Source: Parasporobacterium sp. (GTDB lineage Bacteria > Bacillota > Clostridia > Lachnospirales > Lachnospiraceae). Taken from it: a stretch of DNA of 64,000 bases. A model generated the notes under the pieces. That model worked only from the letters and a program-made list of their open reading frames with translations. It ran no database searches and was not told where the DNA came from. Positions 49,550 to 56,536 of this stretch are shown here, one piece after another. Location: assembly GCA_017510065.1 (NCBI GenBank), contig JAFWOB010000137.1, positions 62,001 to 126,000 on the forward strand, given 5' to 3'. The position numbers and the translations under genes are program-made. Position 1 is the first letter of the stretch; every line of letters starts with the position of its first letter.

Positions 49550-50244
49550 TATTTGTCTCCTTCCACTACAATATAATCAACAAAGATAAACGGAGTCATT
49601 ACATAATCCGGATCCAGTTCGCCGATTTCTACTATTTTTTCAGCTTCTACGATAACGGTATCAGCTGCAGTTGCCATAGCTACCTGGAAGTTCTTGGTTG
49701 TACCTTTGTAAAATACGTTACCTTTTCTGTCAACAATATTGCCGCGAAGGACTGCGAAATCAGCGTGCAGCGGTTTCTCCAGCAGATATTCCTTACCATC
49801 AACGGTAATGACATCTTTGCCTTCTGCAACATCCGTTCCAACACCGGTAGGAGTCAGAACGCCGCCCAGGCCTGCTCCGCCTGCACGGATCATTTCAACC
49901 ATAGAGCCCTGAGGAATCAGAGTTACATCCAGAGAACCATTGTTCATCTGTTCCGCAACCTGTTTGTTCAGGCCGATATGGGTTGCAATCAGTTTCTTAA
50001 CACTGTGGTTTTTGATCAGCTTGCCATTGCCTTTCGGGCCAACAACTTCCTTGCCTTCTTCGTCAAATACCGGACCAAATCCACCGTCATTACACATAAC
50101 TGTCAGGTCTTTGGCGTTTCTCTCAACAAGCGCATCCATGATAGATTCCGGTGTACCATTGGCCATAAAGCCGCCGACCATTACAGATGCGCCATCCGGA
50201 ATCATAGCAGCAGCTTCTTTTGCTGTGATAAATTTGTCTCTCAT
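49549..50244 (-). CDS. CoA-transferase subunit A (3-oxoacid type)
   Basis: Alpha subunit, 231 aa. It has the CoA-binding glycine-rich segment ASVMVGGFMANGTPE and LIPQGSMVEMIRAGGAGLGG. With subunit B it forms the heteromeric CoA-transferase. GGAGG precedes the ATG. The 138-bp gap to the thiolase gene upstream contains a large inverted repeat (50277-50375). Confidence 0.93.
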   Translation of the reverse strand: MRDKFITAKEAAAMIPDGASVMVGGFMANGTPESIMDALVERNAKDLTVMCNDGGFGPVFDEEGKEVVGPKGNGKLIKNHSVKKLIATHIGLNKQVAEQMNNGSLDVTLIPQGSMVEMIRAGGAGLGGVLTPTGVGTDVAEGKDVITVDGKEYLLEKPLHADFAVLRGNIVDRKGNVFYKGTTKNFQVAMATAADTVIVEAEKIVEIGELDPDYVMTPFIFVDYIVVEGDK

Positions 50245-50276
50245 TGTTTTTTTCCTCCAATGTATCGTAACTGCTT

Positions 50277-50375
50277 AATCAATCAGAATCCGCAAATATC
50301 AGAATCCTCCGACGGAAACAATCAGCGAATGCGTTTACGCCGGAGGCATTCTGTATTTGCGGAAATGATTAATCA
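50277..50375. repeat. Large imperfect palindrome between thiolase and CoA-transferase genes
   Basis: The arms TCCGCAAATATCAGAATC-CTCCG (from 50289) and CGGAG-GCATTCTGTATTTGCGGA (to 50363) are near-perfect inverted copies. Weaker pairing extends outward (TTAATCA.. / ..TGATTAA), and a small GCG-TTTA-CGC hairpin lies near the apex. On the minus-strand mRNA this folds into a stem of 30 bp or more between two genes of one operon, with no T-tract. Possible roles are mRNA processing, stabilisation, a ligand-binding leader, or a small palindromic element. Confidence 0.75.
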
Positions 50376-50382
50376 GTTATGA

Positions 50383-51564
50383 TCAGTCTCTCTTAACGAT
50401 CAGAGCCTGGCCCATGCCGCCGCCGATGCAGAGGGTTGCAAGACCCTTCTTAGCATCTCTTCTGCCCATTTCATAAAGCAGGGTGACAAGGATACGGGCA
50501 CCGGATGCTCCTACAGGATGTCCAAGAGCGATAGCGCCGCCGTTTACGTTAACCTTTTCCATATCGAAGCCGAGTTCTTTTGCAACTGCCAGAGACTGTG
50601 CTGCAAATGCCTCGTTTGCTTCGATCAGATCGAAATCTTCAATGGTATAGCCGGCTTTTTCCATAGCTTTTCTGGAAGCCGGAACAGGTCCGACACCCAT
50701 GATCTTCGGATCTACGCCGCCTGTTGCATAGGAAACGATGGTAGCCATCGGAGTAATGCCAAGTTCTTCTGCTTTTTCTTTGCTCATAACAACCAGCGCT
50801 GCAGCACCATCATTGATACCGGAAGCGTTAGCTGCGGTAACTGTACCGTCTTTCTTGAATGCCGGTTTCAGTTTAGCAACTTTTTCCATCGTGTTGCCGC
50901 GGGAGAGATGCTCGTCTCTTGCGAATACGATCGGATCGCCTTTTCTCTGCGGAATAACTACAGGAACGATTTCAGCATCGAATACGCCGCCGTCAACTGC
51001 CTTCTCTGCTCTGTTCTGGCTTCTGACTGCGAATTCATCCTGCATTTCTCTTGTAAGGCCCCACTGCTCAGCTACGTTCTCAGCTGTGATGCCCATATGG
51101 TAATCATTGAAAGCTTCCCACAGACCATCGTTTACTGTAAGGTCGACCATCTTGGCATTGTTCATTCTTGCGCCCCAGCGAGCTGAAGGAACTGCATAAG
51201 GAGCTGCAGACATGTTTTCCATACCGCCGCATACAACGATTTCTGCTTCGCCAGCCTTGATCTGGTTAGCTGCAAGTGCAACTGCTTTCAGACCGGAACC
51301 GCAGACGATATTGATCGTCATAGCTGTACATTCAACAGGAAGTCCAGCTTTGATGGAAGCCTGACGTGCAGGATTCTGTCCAAGGCCGCCCATGATGACG
51401 CCGCCCATGATGACTTCGTCGATCTGCTCCGGCTTAAGACCAGCACGATTAACTGCTTCCTTGATAACGGTTGCGCCTAATTCTACTGCAGGAACATCTT
51501 TCAGTGTGCCACCAAATTTGCCGATAGCTGTACGGCAAGCGCTGGCGATAACTACTTCTTTCAT
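50383..51564 (-). CDS. Acetyl-CoA acetyltransferase / beta-ketothiolase
   Basis: Thiolase of 393 aa with all catalytic residues: Cys88 in [12 protein letters not shown], His in [17 protein letters not shown], and the second Cys in CIGGGMGQ. In this operon it could cleave triacetyl-CoA to acetoacetyl-CoA and acetyl-CoA and then split acetoacetyl-CoA; alternatively it makes acetoacetyl-CoA for butyrate synthesis. AGGAGG precedes the ATG. It is separated from the cyclase gene by a structured 141-bp gap. Confidence 0.95.
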   Translation of the reverse strand: MKEVVIASACRTAIGKFGGTLKDVPAVELGATVIKEAVNRAGLKPEQIDEVIMGGVIMGGLGQNPARQASIKAGLPVECTAMTINIVCGSGLKAVALAANQIKAGEAEIVVCGGMENMSAAPYAVPSARWGARMNNAKMVDLTVNDGLWEAFNDYHMGITAENVAEQWGLTREMQDEFAVRSQNRAEKAVDGGVFDAEIVPVVIPQRKGDPIVFARDEHLSRGNTMEKVAKLKPAFKKDGTVTAANASGINDGAAALVVMSKEKAEELGITPMATIVSYATGGVDPKIMGVGPVPASRKAMEKAGYTIEDFDLIEANEAFAAQSLAVAKELGFDMEKVNVNGGAIALGHPVGASGARILVTLLYEMGRRDAKKGLATLCIGGGMGQALIVKRD

Positions 51565-51586
51565 GATAGTTTTCCTCCTATTATTC

Positions 51587-51606
51587 CCGGTATTCTCAAA
51601 TACCGG
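51587..51606. repeat. Hairpin in the thiolase leader
   Basis: CCGGTATT and AATACCGG, an 8-bp perfect stem with a CTCA loop, lie just upstream of the thiolase ribosome-binding site. A further inverted repeat, CGTAATA (51629-51635) and TATTACG (51641-51647), lies next to it. Confidence 0.6.
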
Positions 51607-51647
51607 TTGTTTGTTAGTTGATGTGGTCCGTAATAATCCATATTACG

Positions 51648-51682
51648 AAAAACGGAGCACGGAGCCCGTTAAGGCTCCATGC
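51648..51682 (-). terminator. Intercistronic terminator/attenuator between cyclase and thiolase
   Basis: On the minus strand GCATGGAGCC and GGCTCCGTGC form a 10-bp stem (one G-T pair), followed by TCCGTTTTTCG. It lies about 25 bp after the cyclase stop. As no good promoter precedes the thiolase gene, partial termination would give more SDR-dehydrogenase-cyclase message than thiolase-transferase message. Confidence 0.6.
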
Positions 51683-51705
51683 CCGAATTTGATCAATTAA
51701 GATTC

Positions 51706-52716
51706 TCAGATCTTAACGCCTTTCCAGCTTGTTCCTTCGTACGGAGCGTTTACAAAGATATCTCTGTCTTCGCAGCCGGTTCCGCAGTACAGATAAGTTC
51801 TGTCAGGAACATCATTCAGTTCGTCTTCATCAATGTAAGCTACGCAGCGAGCCATGGAGCCGTCGCCCATGTACCAGCGAAGCGGGAAGCAGTAGAACTG
51901 GAACTTCTTGTTGGAAACCTTATCCAGGTCGCCGCCCAGGTTCTCAACACCAACGATACCGTGGCCGAGCATTTCCTTATGGCAGGGCTCCCATGTTCCC
52001 CATACACCGATCTCTTCCAGCTCACCGAATTTCTCGTCGTAAGCTTCCTGGCCATGAATACGGATGTACTCCCATTTGTCGAATTCAGCATAAGCTTCTT
52101 CGCCGTATTTAGCCTTGAATTCTTCTGTGATCGGGTTGCCGGATGCACCAAGAAGGTTCATTCTGGTCATACCATTGTTGCCCATAGCGGTGTGAAGCGG
52201 ATGATCCAGTGCCTGCATATCCATAGCAACACATTTTACCTTCTTCTGGACAAACCAATTACCAGCATCGATGCCGGTACCGCAGGAATAATGATAGTAT
52301 TCCTTGGTATCATCAAACAGACGATGCATACCAGTGTTCAGGCAAAGTACCATGCCTTCCAGTTCTCCTGAATCCGGATCAATACCTGCACGGCGGCAAG
52401 CATCTTCCAGATGCTCCGGAAGGATCAGCTGCCATTTGTCAACATGGATCTCAAGGCATACTGCCGGGCCTGTGTAAGCATCGATCGGCATTTCATGTGT
52501 ATAACGAGCACGTCTGCCGTCGAATTCCTTCTCCATAACGTGACGCGGAGCATCGCAGTGAGTTCCTGTGTGCATTGTGCAGCCAACATACTGTGTCAGA
52601 ACGCCACCCTTTGCCATAGAATGCTTGCCCTCGATGAACGGCTTGTCAAAATATGGCCAACGCGGAATCTCAGCGCTGAAAGGATGTGTCAGATCAACAT
52701 AAACCATTTTTCCCAT
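51706..52716 (-). CDS. Cyclase-family metal hydrolase, candidate dihydrophloroglucinol cyclohydrolase
   Basis: 336-aa member of the cyclase family (PF04199: kynurenine formamidase, isatin hydrolase). The Mn/Zn motif HxGTHxDxPxH is intact at residues 49-59 (HTGTHCDAPRH). It is longer than KynB-type members. The family opens rings hydrolytically. Lying with an NADPH-type SDR, a hydroxyacid dehydrogenase, a thiolase and a CoA-transferase, it fits dihydrophloroglucinol cyclohydrolase, which opens the reduced ring to 3-hydroxy-5-oxohexanoate. The family assignment is firm; the substrate is inference. GGAGGT precedes the ATG. Confidence 0.85.
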   Translation of the reverse strand: MGKMVYVDLTHPFSAEIPRWPYFDKPFIEGKHSMAKGGVLTQYVGCTMHTGTHCDAPRHVMEKEFDGRRARYTHEMPIDAYTGPAVCLEIHVDKWQLILPEHLEDACRRAGIDPDSGELEGMVLCLNTGMHRLFDDTKEYYHYSCGTGIDAGNWFVQKKVKCVAMDMQALDHPLHTAMGNNGMTRMNLLGASGNPITEEFKAKYGEEAYAEFDKWEYIRIHGQEAYDEKFGELEEIGVWGTWEPCHKEMLGHGIVGVENLGGDLDKVSNKKFQFYCFPLRWYMGDGSMARCVAYIDEDELNDVPDRTYLYCGTGCEDRDIFVNAPYEGTSWKGVKI

Positions 52717-52752
52717 TGTAGTGTACCTCCAAAATATATACTTTTACTTTAA

Positions 52753-53682
52753 TTATTTGCCATATACCATCTTAATGAGGTATTCATTAAGATCTTTCTT
52801 GCTCTTGTCGATCGCTTCCGGCGTCCATTTCATAAAGCCTTCTCCGGAAGAGAATCCCATCTTGCCTTCATCCAGCATCTTTTTAAGGATCGGTGACGGC
52901 TCATGATTATCAGCAAGATATTTGAGAACATAGGAATGAATGTTCCAGGTAAGCTGGGTACCAACCATATCGGAGTTCTCGATCGGAGCCAGCTGCGGAA
53001 GTCTGAGGCCGAAGCTGTATTTCACAGCGTCATCAACGGTCTCGGGATCAGCGATGCCCTGCTCCACAATAGAGATAGCCTCTCTCCAGAGTGCATGCTG
53101 CATTCTGTTTGCAACAAAGCCGGGAACGTCTTTCTTGCAGTAGATTGGCTTTTTGCCTGCTCTTGTAAGTGCATCCATGGTAAGCTGCATGACTTCTTCC
53201 GTTGTATCGGCAGTCTTAACAACCTCAACCAGCGGGATCAGATGACCCGGATTCCAGAAATGAGTTCCTACCACACGCTCTTTGTGAACGCATTTGGAAG
53301 CGATCTCTGTCGGGCTCATAACAGAAGTATTGGTAGCAAAGATGCAGTCTTCGCGGGTGATGCCTTCCAGTTCAGCAAACAGATCCTGCTTGGTCTCCAT
53401 AACTTCGGCAACACACTCAATGATCAGGTCAGCTTCTGCAAATTCTTTTCCCTTGTCCGGGAATACAAAAGCGATCCTGGAAAGGCGCTCTTCGATCTCA
53501 GCATCGTCAAGGATGCCTTTGTCCCTGAGCTGCTCAAGGTTGGCCTTGATCACTTCCTTGCAGGGTTTTTCTCTTCTGTTCCAAACAGTGATATTGAAAT
53601 CCGGGCAGCTGGAAAATGCCAGGGCAATCATATTGCCCATCATACCTGCGCCGCAGATCACAACATTTTTAACTTTTTCCAT
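52753..53682 (-). CDS. 3-hydroxyacyl-CoA-dehydrogenase-family protein, candidate 3-hydroxy-5-oxohexanoate dehydrogenase
   Basis: 309 aa. A Rossmann domain has GAGMMG (11-16), the catalytic NTS (118-120), His141 and Glu153; the C-terminal helical domain starts near residue 187 (DVPGFVANRMQHALWREA). The His segment reads THFWNPGHLIPLVE rather than the HFFNP.P.M.LVE of CoA-thioester enzymes, a pattern closer to relatives acting on free hydroxyacids. After beta-strand 2 it has N35-R36-R37 instead of the Asp that selects NAD, hinting at NADP(H). In this operon it fits oxidation of 3-hydroxy-5-oxohexanoate to triacetate. AAAGGAG precedes the ATG. Confidence 0.85.
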   Translation of the reverse strand: MEKVKNVVICGAGMMGNMIALAFSSCPDFNITVWNRREKPCKEVIKANLEQLRDKGILDDAEIEERLSRIAFVFPDKGKEFAEADLIIECVAEVMETKQDLFAELEGITREDCIFATNTSVMSPTEIASKCVHKERVVGTHFWNPGHLIPLVEVVKTADTTEEVMQLTMDALTRAGKKPIYCKKDVPGFVANRMQHALWREAISIVEQGIADPETVDDAVKYSFGLRLPQLAPIENSDMVGTQLTWNIHSYVLKYLADNHEPSPILKKMLDEGKMGFSSGEGFMKWTPEAIDKSKKDLNEYLIKMVYGK

Positions 53683-53706
53683 CTTATCATGTTCTCCTTT
53701 CGAACC

Positions 53707-54528
53707 TTAGCATACAAGATATCCACCTGAGCAGTCACAAGCTGCGCCGGTGATGTAATTGGAAGCATTGGAAGAAAGGAAGATAACATATCCGACGAAA
53801 TCTGAAGGCTCAGCCAGACGTCCGATCGGCTCTCTCTTCATAAAGTTCTGGTATACGGCTGATTCCGGATCAAACATCCACTCGGTCAGTTCGGAACGGA
53901 ATACGGTCGGGCAGATAGCATTAACATTGATGCCGTATTTAGCGGAAAGATCACATGCTGCAGAAGCGATCATCATGTCAGCGCCGCCCTTGGATGTGCA
54001 GTATCCTGTGTATCCTGCCATACCTCTCTTGGATCTCTGAGAAGTAACAACAACGATCTTGCCGCCCTGGCCTGAAGGAACATTCTCAGCTCCGCCAAGC
54101 TGTTCAACCATCTGCATGGAAACATACTTCATAACGATGTAAACGGACTTGCAGTCTGCATCCATGATGTATGACCAGTCAGCTACGCTCTGCTCGAGGA
54201 TATTCTGCGGTTTGTTGAATCCGTGAGCGATAAATAAGATATCAATGCGGCCGTATTTAGCAACTACTGCTTTGATCAGAGCCTGAACATCTTCTTCTTT
54301 AGCAGGATCAGCTGCGAAGAAATCGCACTCGATGCCTTCTGCCTTAAACTCATCAACCAGCTCCTGAAGCTTGCCTGCGTTACGTCCTGTCAGGAAAACC
54401 TTTGCTCCTGCATAGCCGTATGCCTTTGCTCCAACCTTGCCAAGTGCGCCGGTAGCGCCGGTAACCAGGGCAACCTTGCCTTCTACAGAATACATGTTCT
54501 GAACAAAGCTTTTCTGTAAATCAACCAT
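53707..54528 (-). CDS. SDR-family reductase, candidate phloroglucinol reductase
   Basis: 273-aa classical short-chain dehydrogenase. The cofactor loop is TGATGALG (23-30), the catalytic triad Ser163, Tyr176 and Lys180 (YCTSK), and the end [12 protein letters not shown] is typical. Arg49 at the end of strand 2 (TGRN) points to NADPH. It is the first gene of the operon, with its own promoter. Given the cyclase, dehydrogenase, thiolase and transferase downstream, reduction of phloroglucinol to dihydrophloroglucinol is the best guess; related SDRs reduce polyhydroxynaphthalenes. Substrate is inference. AGGAGG precedes the ATG. Confidence 0.85.
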   Translation of the reverse strand: MVDLQKSFVQNMYSVEGKVALVTGATGALGKVGAKAYGYAGAKVFLTGRNAGKLQELVDEFKAEGIECDFFAADPAKEEDVQALIKAVVAKYGRIDILFIAHGFNKPQNILEQSVADWSYIMDADCKSVYIVMKYVSMQMVEQLGGAENVPSGQGGKIVVVTSQRSKRGMAGYTGYCTSKGGADMMIASAACDLSAKYGINVNAICPTVFRSELTEWMFDPESAVYQNFMKREPIGRLAEPSDFVGYVIFLSSNASNYITGAACDCSGGYLVC

Positions 54529-54625
54529 TTTAGATTCCTCCTCTTATTCCCGACGTAAACCGCCGGGTAATATAAAATAATAATTGCAACGAAATAAGGA
54601 CCGCATGGTCACAAATTCTAAAAGT

Positions 54626-54654
54626 ATATTACTCTTATCTTGTTTAAAAATCAA
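54626..54654 (-). promoter_or_regulatory. Promoter of the SDR-dehydrogenase-cyclase operon
   Basis: On the minus strand TTGATT (54649-54654) and TAATAT (54626-54631) are exactly 17 bp apart. The leader would be about 90 bases, with a GC-rich hairpin (CCCGACG/CGCCGGG, about 54548-54566) just upstream of the ribosome-binding site. Confidence 0.7.
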
Positions 54655-54763
54655 CACAGGAAGGCTCTGCTGTCATGGGATTTATTACATTTTCACAAAA
54701 AAACATGAAAGATGTGTACTAATTCAAAAAATGCCCCGGCAAAAGCGTTCTGACATAAAGAAG

Positions 54764-54791
54764 ACCACCTGCTTTTATACCGGTGGTCTGT
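54764..54791 (-). terminator. Terminator after the anchored surface-protein gene
   Basis: AGACCACC and GGTGGTCT form an 8-bp stem, followed on the minus strand by TCTTTATG. It lies about 15 bp after the stop of the gene at 54806. Confidence 0.7.
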
Positions 54792-54805
54792 CAAATCTTT
54801 ATGTG

Positions 54806-56482
54806 TTATCTTGTCTTTCCGTAATCATCATCTGTCTTCACATAAGAGAAGAATGCGTCATCGTCTTCGTTCAGCGGTGCTGTCCGTCCTGCTGAACGGG
54901 GCGGAATAGGATTTTTCCTGTTTCTTCTGTTTCTTTTTCTGTTTCTGCTGCTCATGGCCGCAAACAGAATGATCAGGATGATGATCAGAAGAATGGCAAC
55001 CGCAAGAGCGATCAGCAGCACTTTAACCTGGATCTGCATATTTTTCCAGCCGAACCCTGTCAGAAAAGAACCAAGGCTGTCCGGTTGCGACTGAATCTGA
55101 GCCGGTGCAGTATCCTGTGCCTGAGCCTGTTCAGCTGTCTGGGCAGGTGTCTGTGCCTGGGTCTCTTCTGCCGGTGCGGTTTCATAAATAATGACCGTTT
55201 CCGGTTCTGTCGGGATCTCTTCATACACGACGATAGAAGCTCTCTGCAGTGTCCCTTCCTTGCTGTCATAACTGTACAGCTGTGTCTGGCCGTCTACCAG
55301 ACAGTAAATATAATACAGATCGCCTGAGGGATCTGCTGAATCCAGTCCAGGAGAAACTTTTGTCTCATAGCCCTTCAGCATAACCTTCGTTCTTTTGTCT
55401 GTTACGATGCTGACGGACTTCTGTGCGGCAGGCGCGAAAGCTCCGTTCGCTTCTTCTACCGGTTCTGCAGGCATTTCCACAGGCTCTGCGGGCATTTCTG
55501 CTGGTTCTGCAGCCTTCTTCAGCGCCTGTACCTTTACGGAACCCAGCGTCATCTCTACCATCTGGTATCCATCCGGAACCACAAAATCTTCCGGAAAATC
55601 CACCACGATATAAGTCTTTCCGTTTGCCGTTACATAAGACAGTTCTTCAAATCCAGTCCCGTCATCTTTCAATACATAATAGTTGGAACGGTCTGTTTCC
55701 AGGTTTTTCAGGACAAAAGCCGTAATCTGGTCTTTATACCGGAAGGTATCCACATTCATTTCTTTGTAGTTGACCGTCTCCAGATCGAATCCCGGTAAAA
55801 CATCGAGATTATAAACTTCATCATTCCATACGACATTGCCTTCTTCGTCAACCCATCTGGGATAACGGATGATATACAGTTCGCTGTTTCCTATGCTGGT
55901 ATACAGACGTTCTTCTTCGGAAAGCCCTGCATAATTATTTCCATCTGTCAGTACATCTCCTGCCACCAGGGGCTGGGCAGCTTCTGCCTGCTCCTCCGGC
56001 TGCTCTTCTGCCTGCTGCTGAGGTTCTTCTGTCTGCTGTACAGGTTCTTCCTCCACGGTATCTGTATAGACATCCTCATAATCATTGGGAGCCGGTTCCT
56101 GGACAGGCGTCGGCTCATCGCTCACGACTTCCACCTGAATCGTGTATCCGTAATCCAGAACCTCATCATCTCCCGTAGCAATGTCCGTTGGGAACACATT
56201 GATATATCCTGTACCGACAGAATCTGCCGTTACCGTAAAAGTTCTTGAATCATTATCCAGCCATTCGGAGCCTGCAGCCGTAACTGTACCCTCAGAATTC
56301 CAGTCAACACGTCCGGCAGCATTGTCAGCAGACAAAGTGATCGTGGCTGTTTCGCCGGGCGACAGAACAATATAGTTCTTGTCGACATAATACGATCCAT
56401 CCGCGTAAACGGCAGCCGGCATCACGCCGAGTATCATTGTCAGAACAACGACTGCGCTAAATAATTTCATTGTTTTTTTCAT
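54806..56482 (-). CDS. Secreted membrane-anchored surface protein, function unknown
   Basis: 558 aa. A signal peptide (residues 1-27, ending VYA) is followed by a beta-rich Ig/Big-like domain (about 30-120; VLSPGETATITLSADNAAG). Then comes a Gln/Glu/Pro linker (about 125-170), a second beta-rich region (about 175-315), a Pro-Ala-Glu-Pro repeat stretch (MPAEPVE repeated), and a third domain. A Gln/Ala/Thr linker precedes one membrane helix (about 484-509), with an Arg/Asn-rich basic tail inside. This is a type I surface protein. No catalytic motif is seen. It starts 54 bp after the dockerin gene and may share its transcript. Confidence 0.8.
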   Translation of the reverse strand: MKKTMKLFSAVVVLTMILGVMPAAVYADGSYYVDKNYIVLSPGETATITLSADNAAGRVDWNSEGTVTAAGSEWLDNDSRTFTVTADSVGTGYINVFPTDIATGDDEVLDYGYTIQVEVVSDEPTPVQEPAPNDYEDVYTDTVEEEPVQQTEEPQQQAEEQPEEQAEAAQPLVAGDVLTDGNNYAGLSEEERLYTSIGNSELYIIRYPRWVDEEGNVVWNDEVYNLDVLPGFDLETVNYKEMNVDTFRYKDQITAFVLKNLETDRSNYYVLKDDGTGFEELSYVTANGKTYIVVDFPEDFVVPDGYQMVEMTLGSVKVQALKKAAEPAEMPAEPVEMPAEPVEEANGAFAPAAQKSVSIVTDKRTKVMLKGYETKVSPGLDSADPSGDLYYIYCLVDGQTQLYSYDSKEGTLQRASIVVYEEIPTEPETVIIYETAPAEETQAQTPAQTAEQAQAQDTAPAQIQSQPDSLGSFLTGFGWKNMQIQVKVLLIALAVAILLIIILIILFAAMSSRNRKRNRRNRKNPIPPRSAGRTAPLNEDDDAFFSYVKTDDDYGKTR

Positions 56483-56536
56483 GTTTCATCTCCGCCTTAT
56501 ATAAATATTTGTTTTCGTCAATCGTTTATCCGCGAT

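Noticed and set aside
48887..51564. Butyrate synthesis operon
   Set aside because: Thiolase and CoA-transferase would fit, but crotonase, butyryl-CoA dehydrogenase and etfAB are absent, while an SDR and a ring-hydrolase are present.
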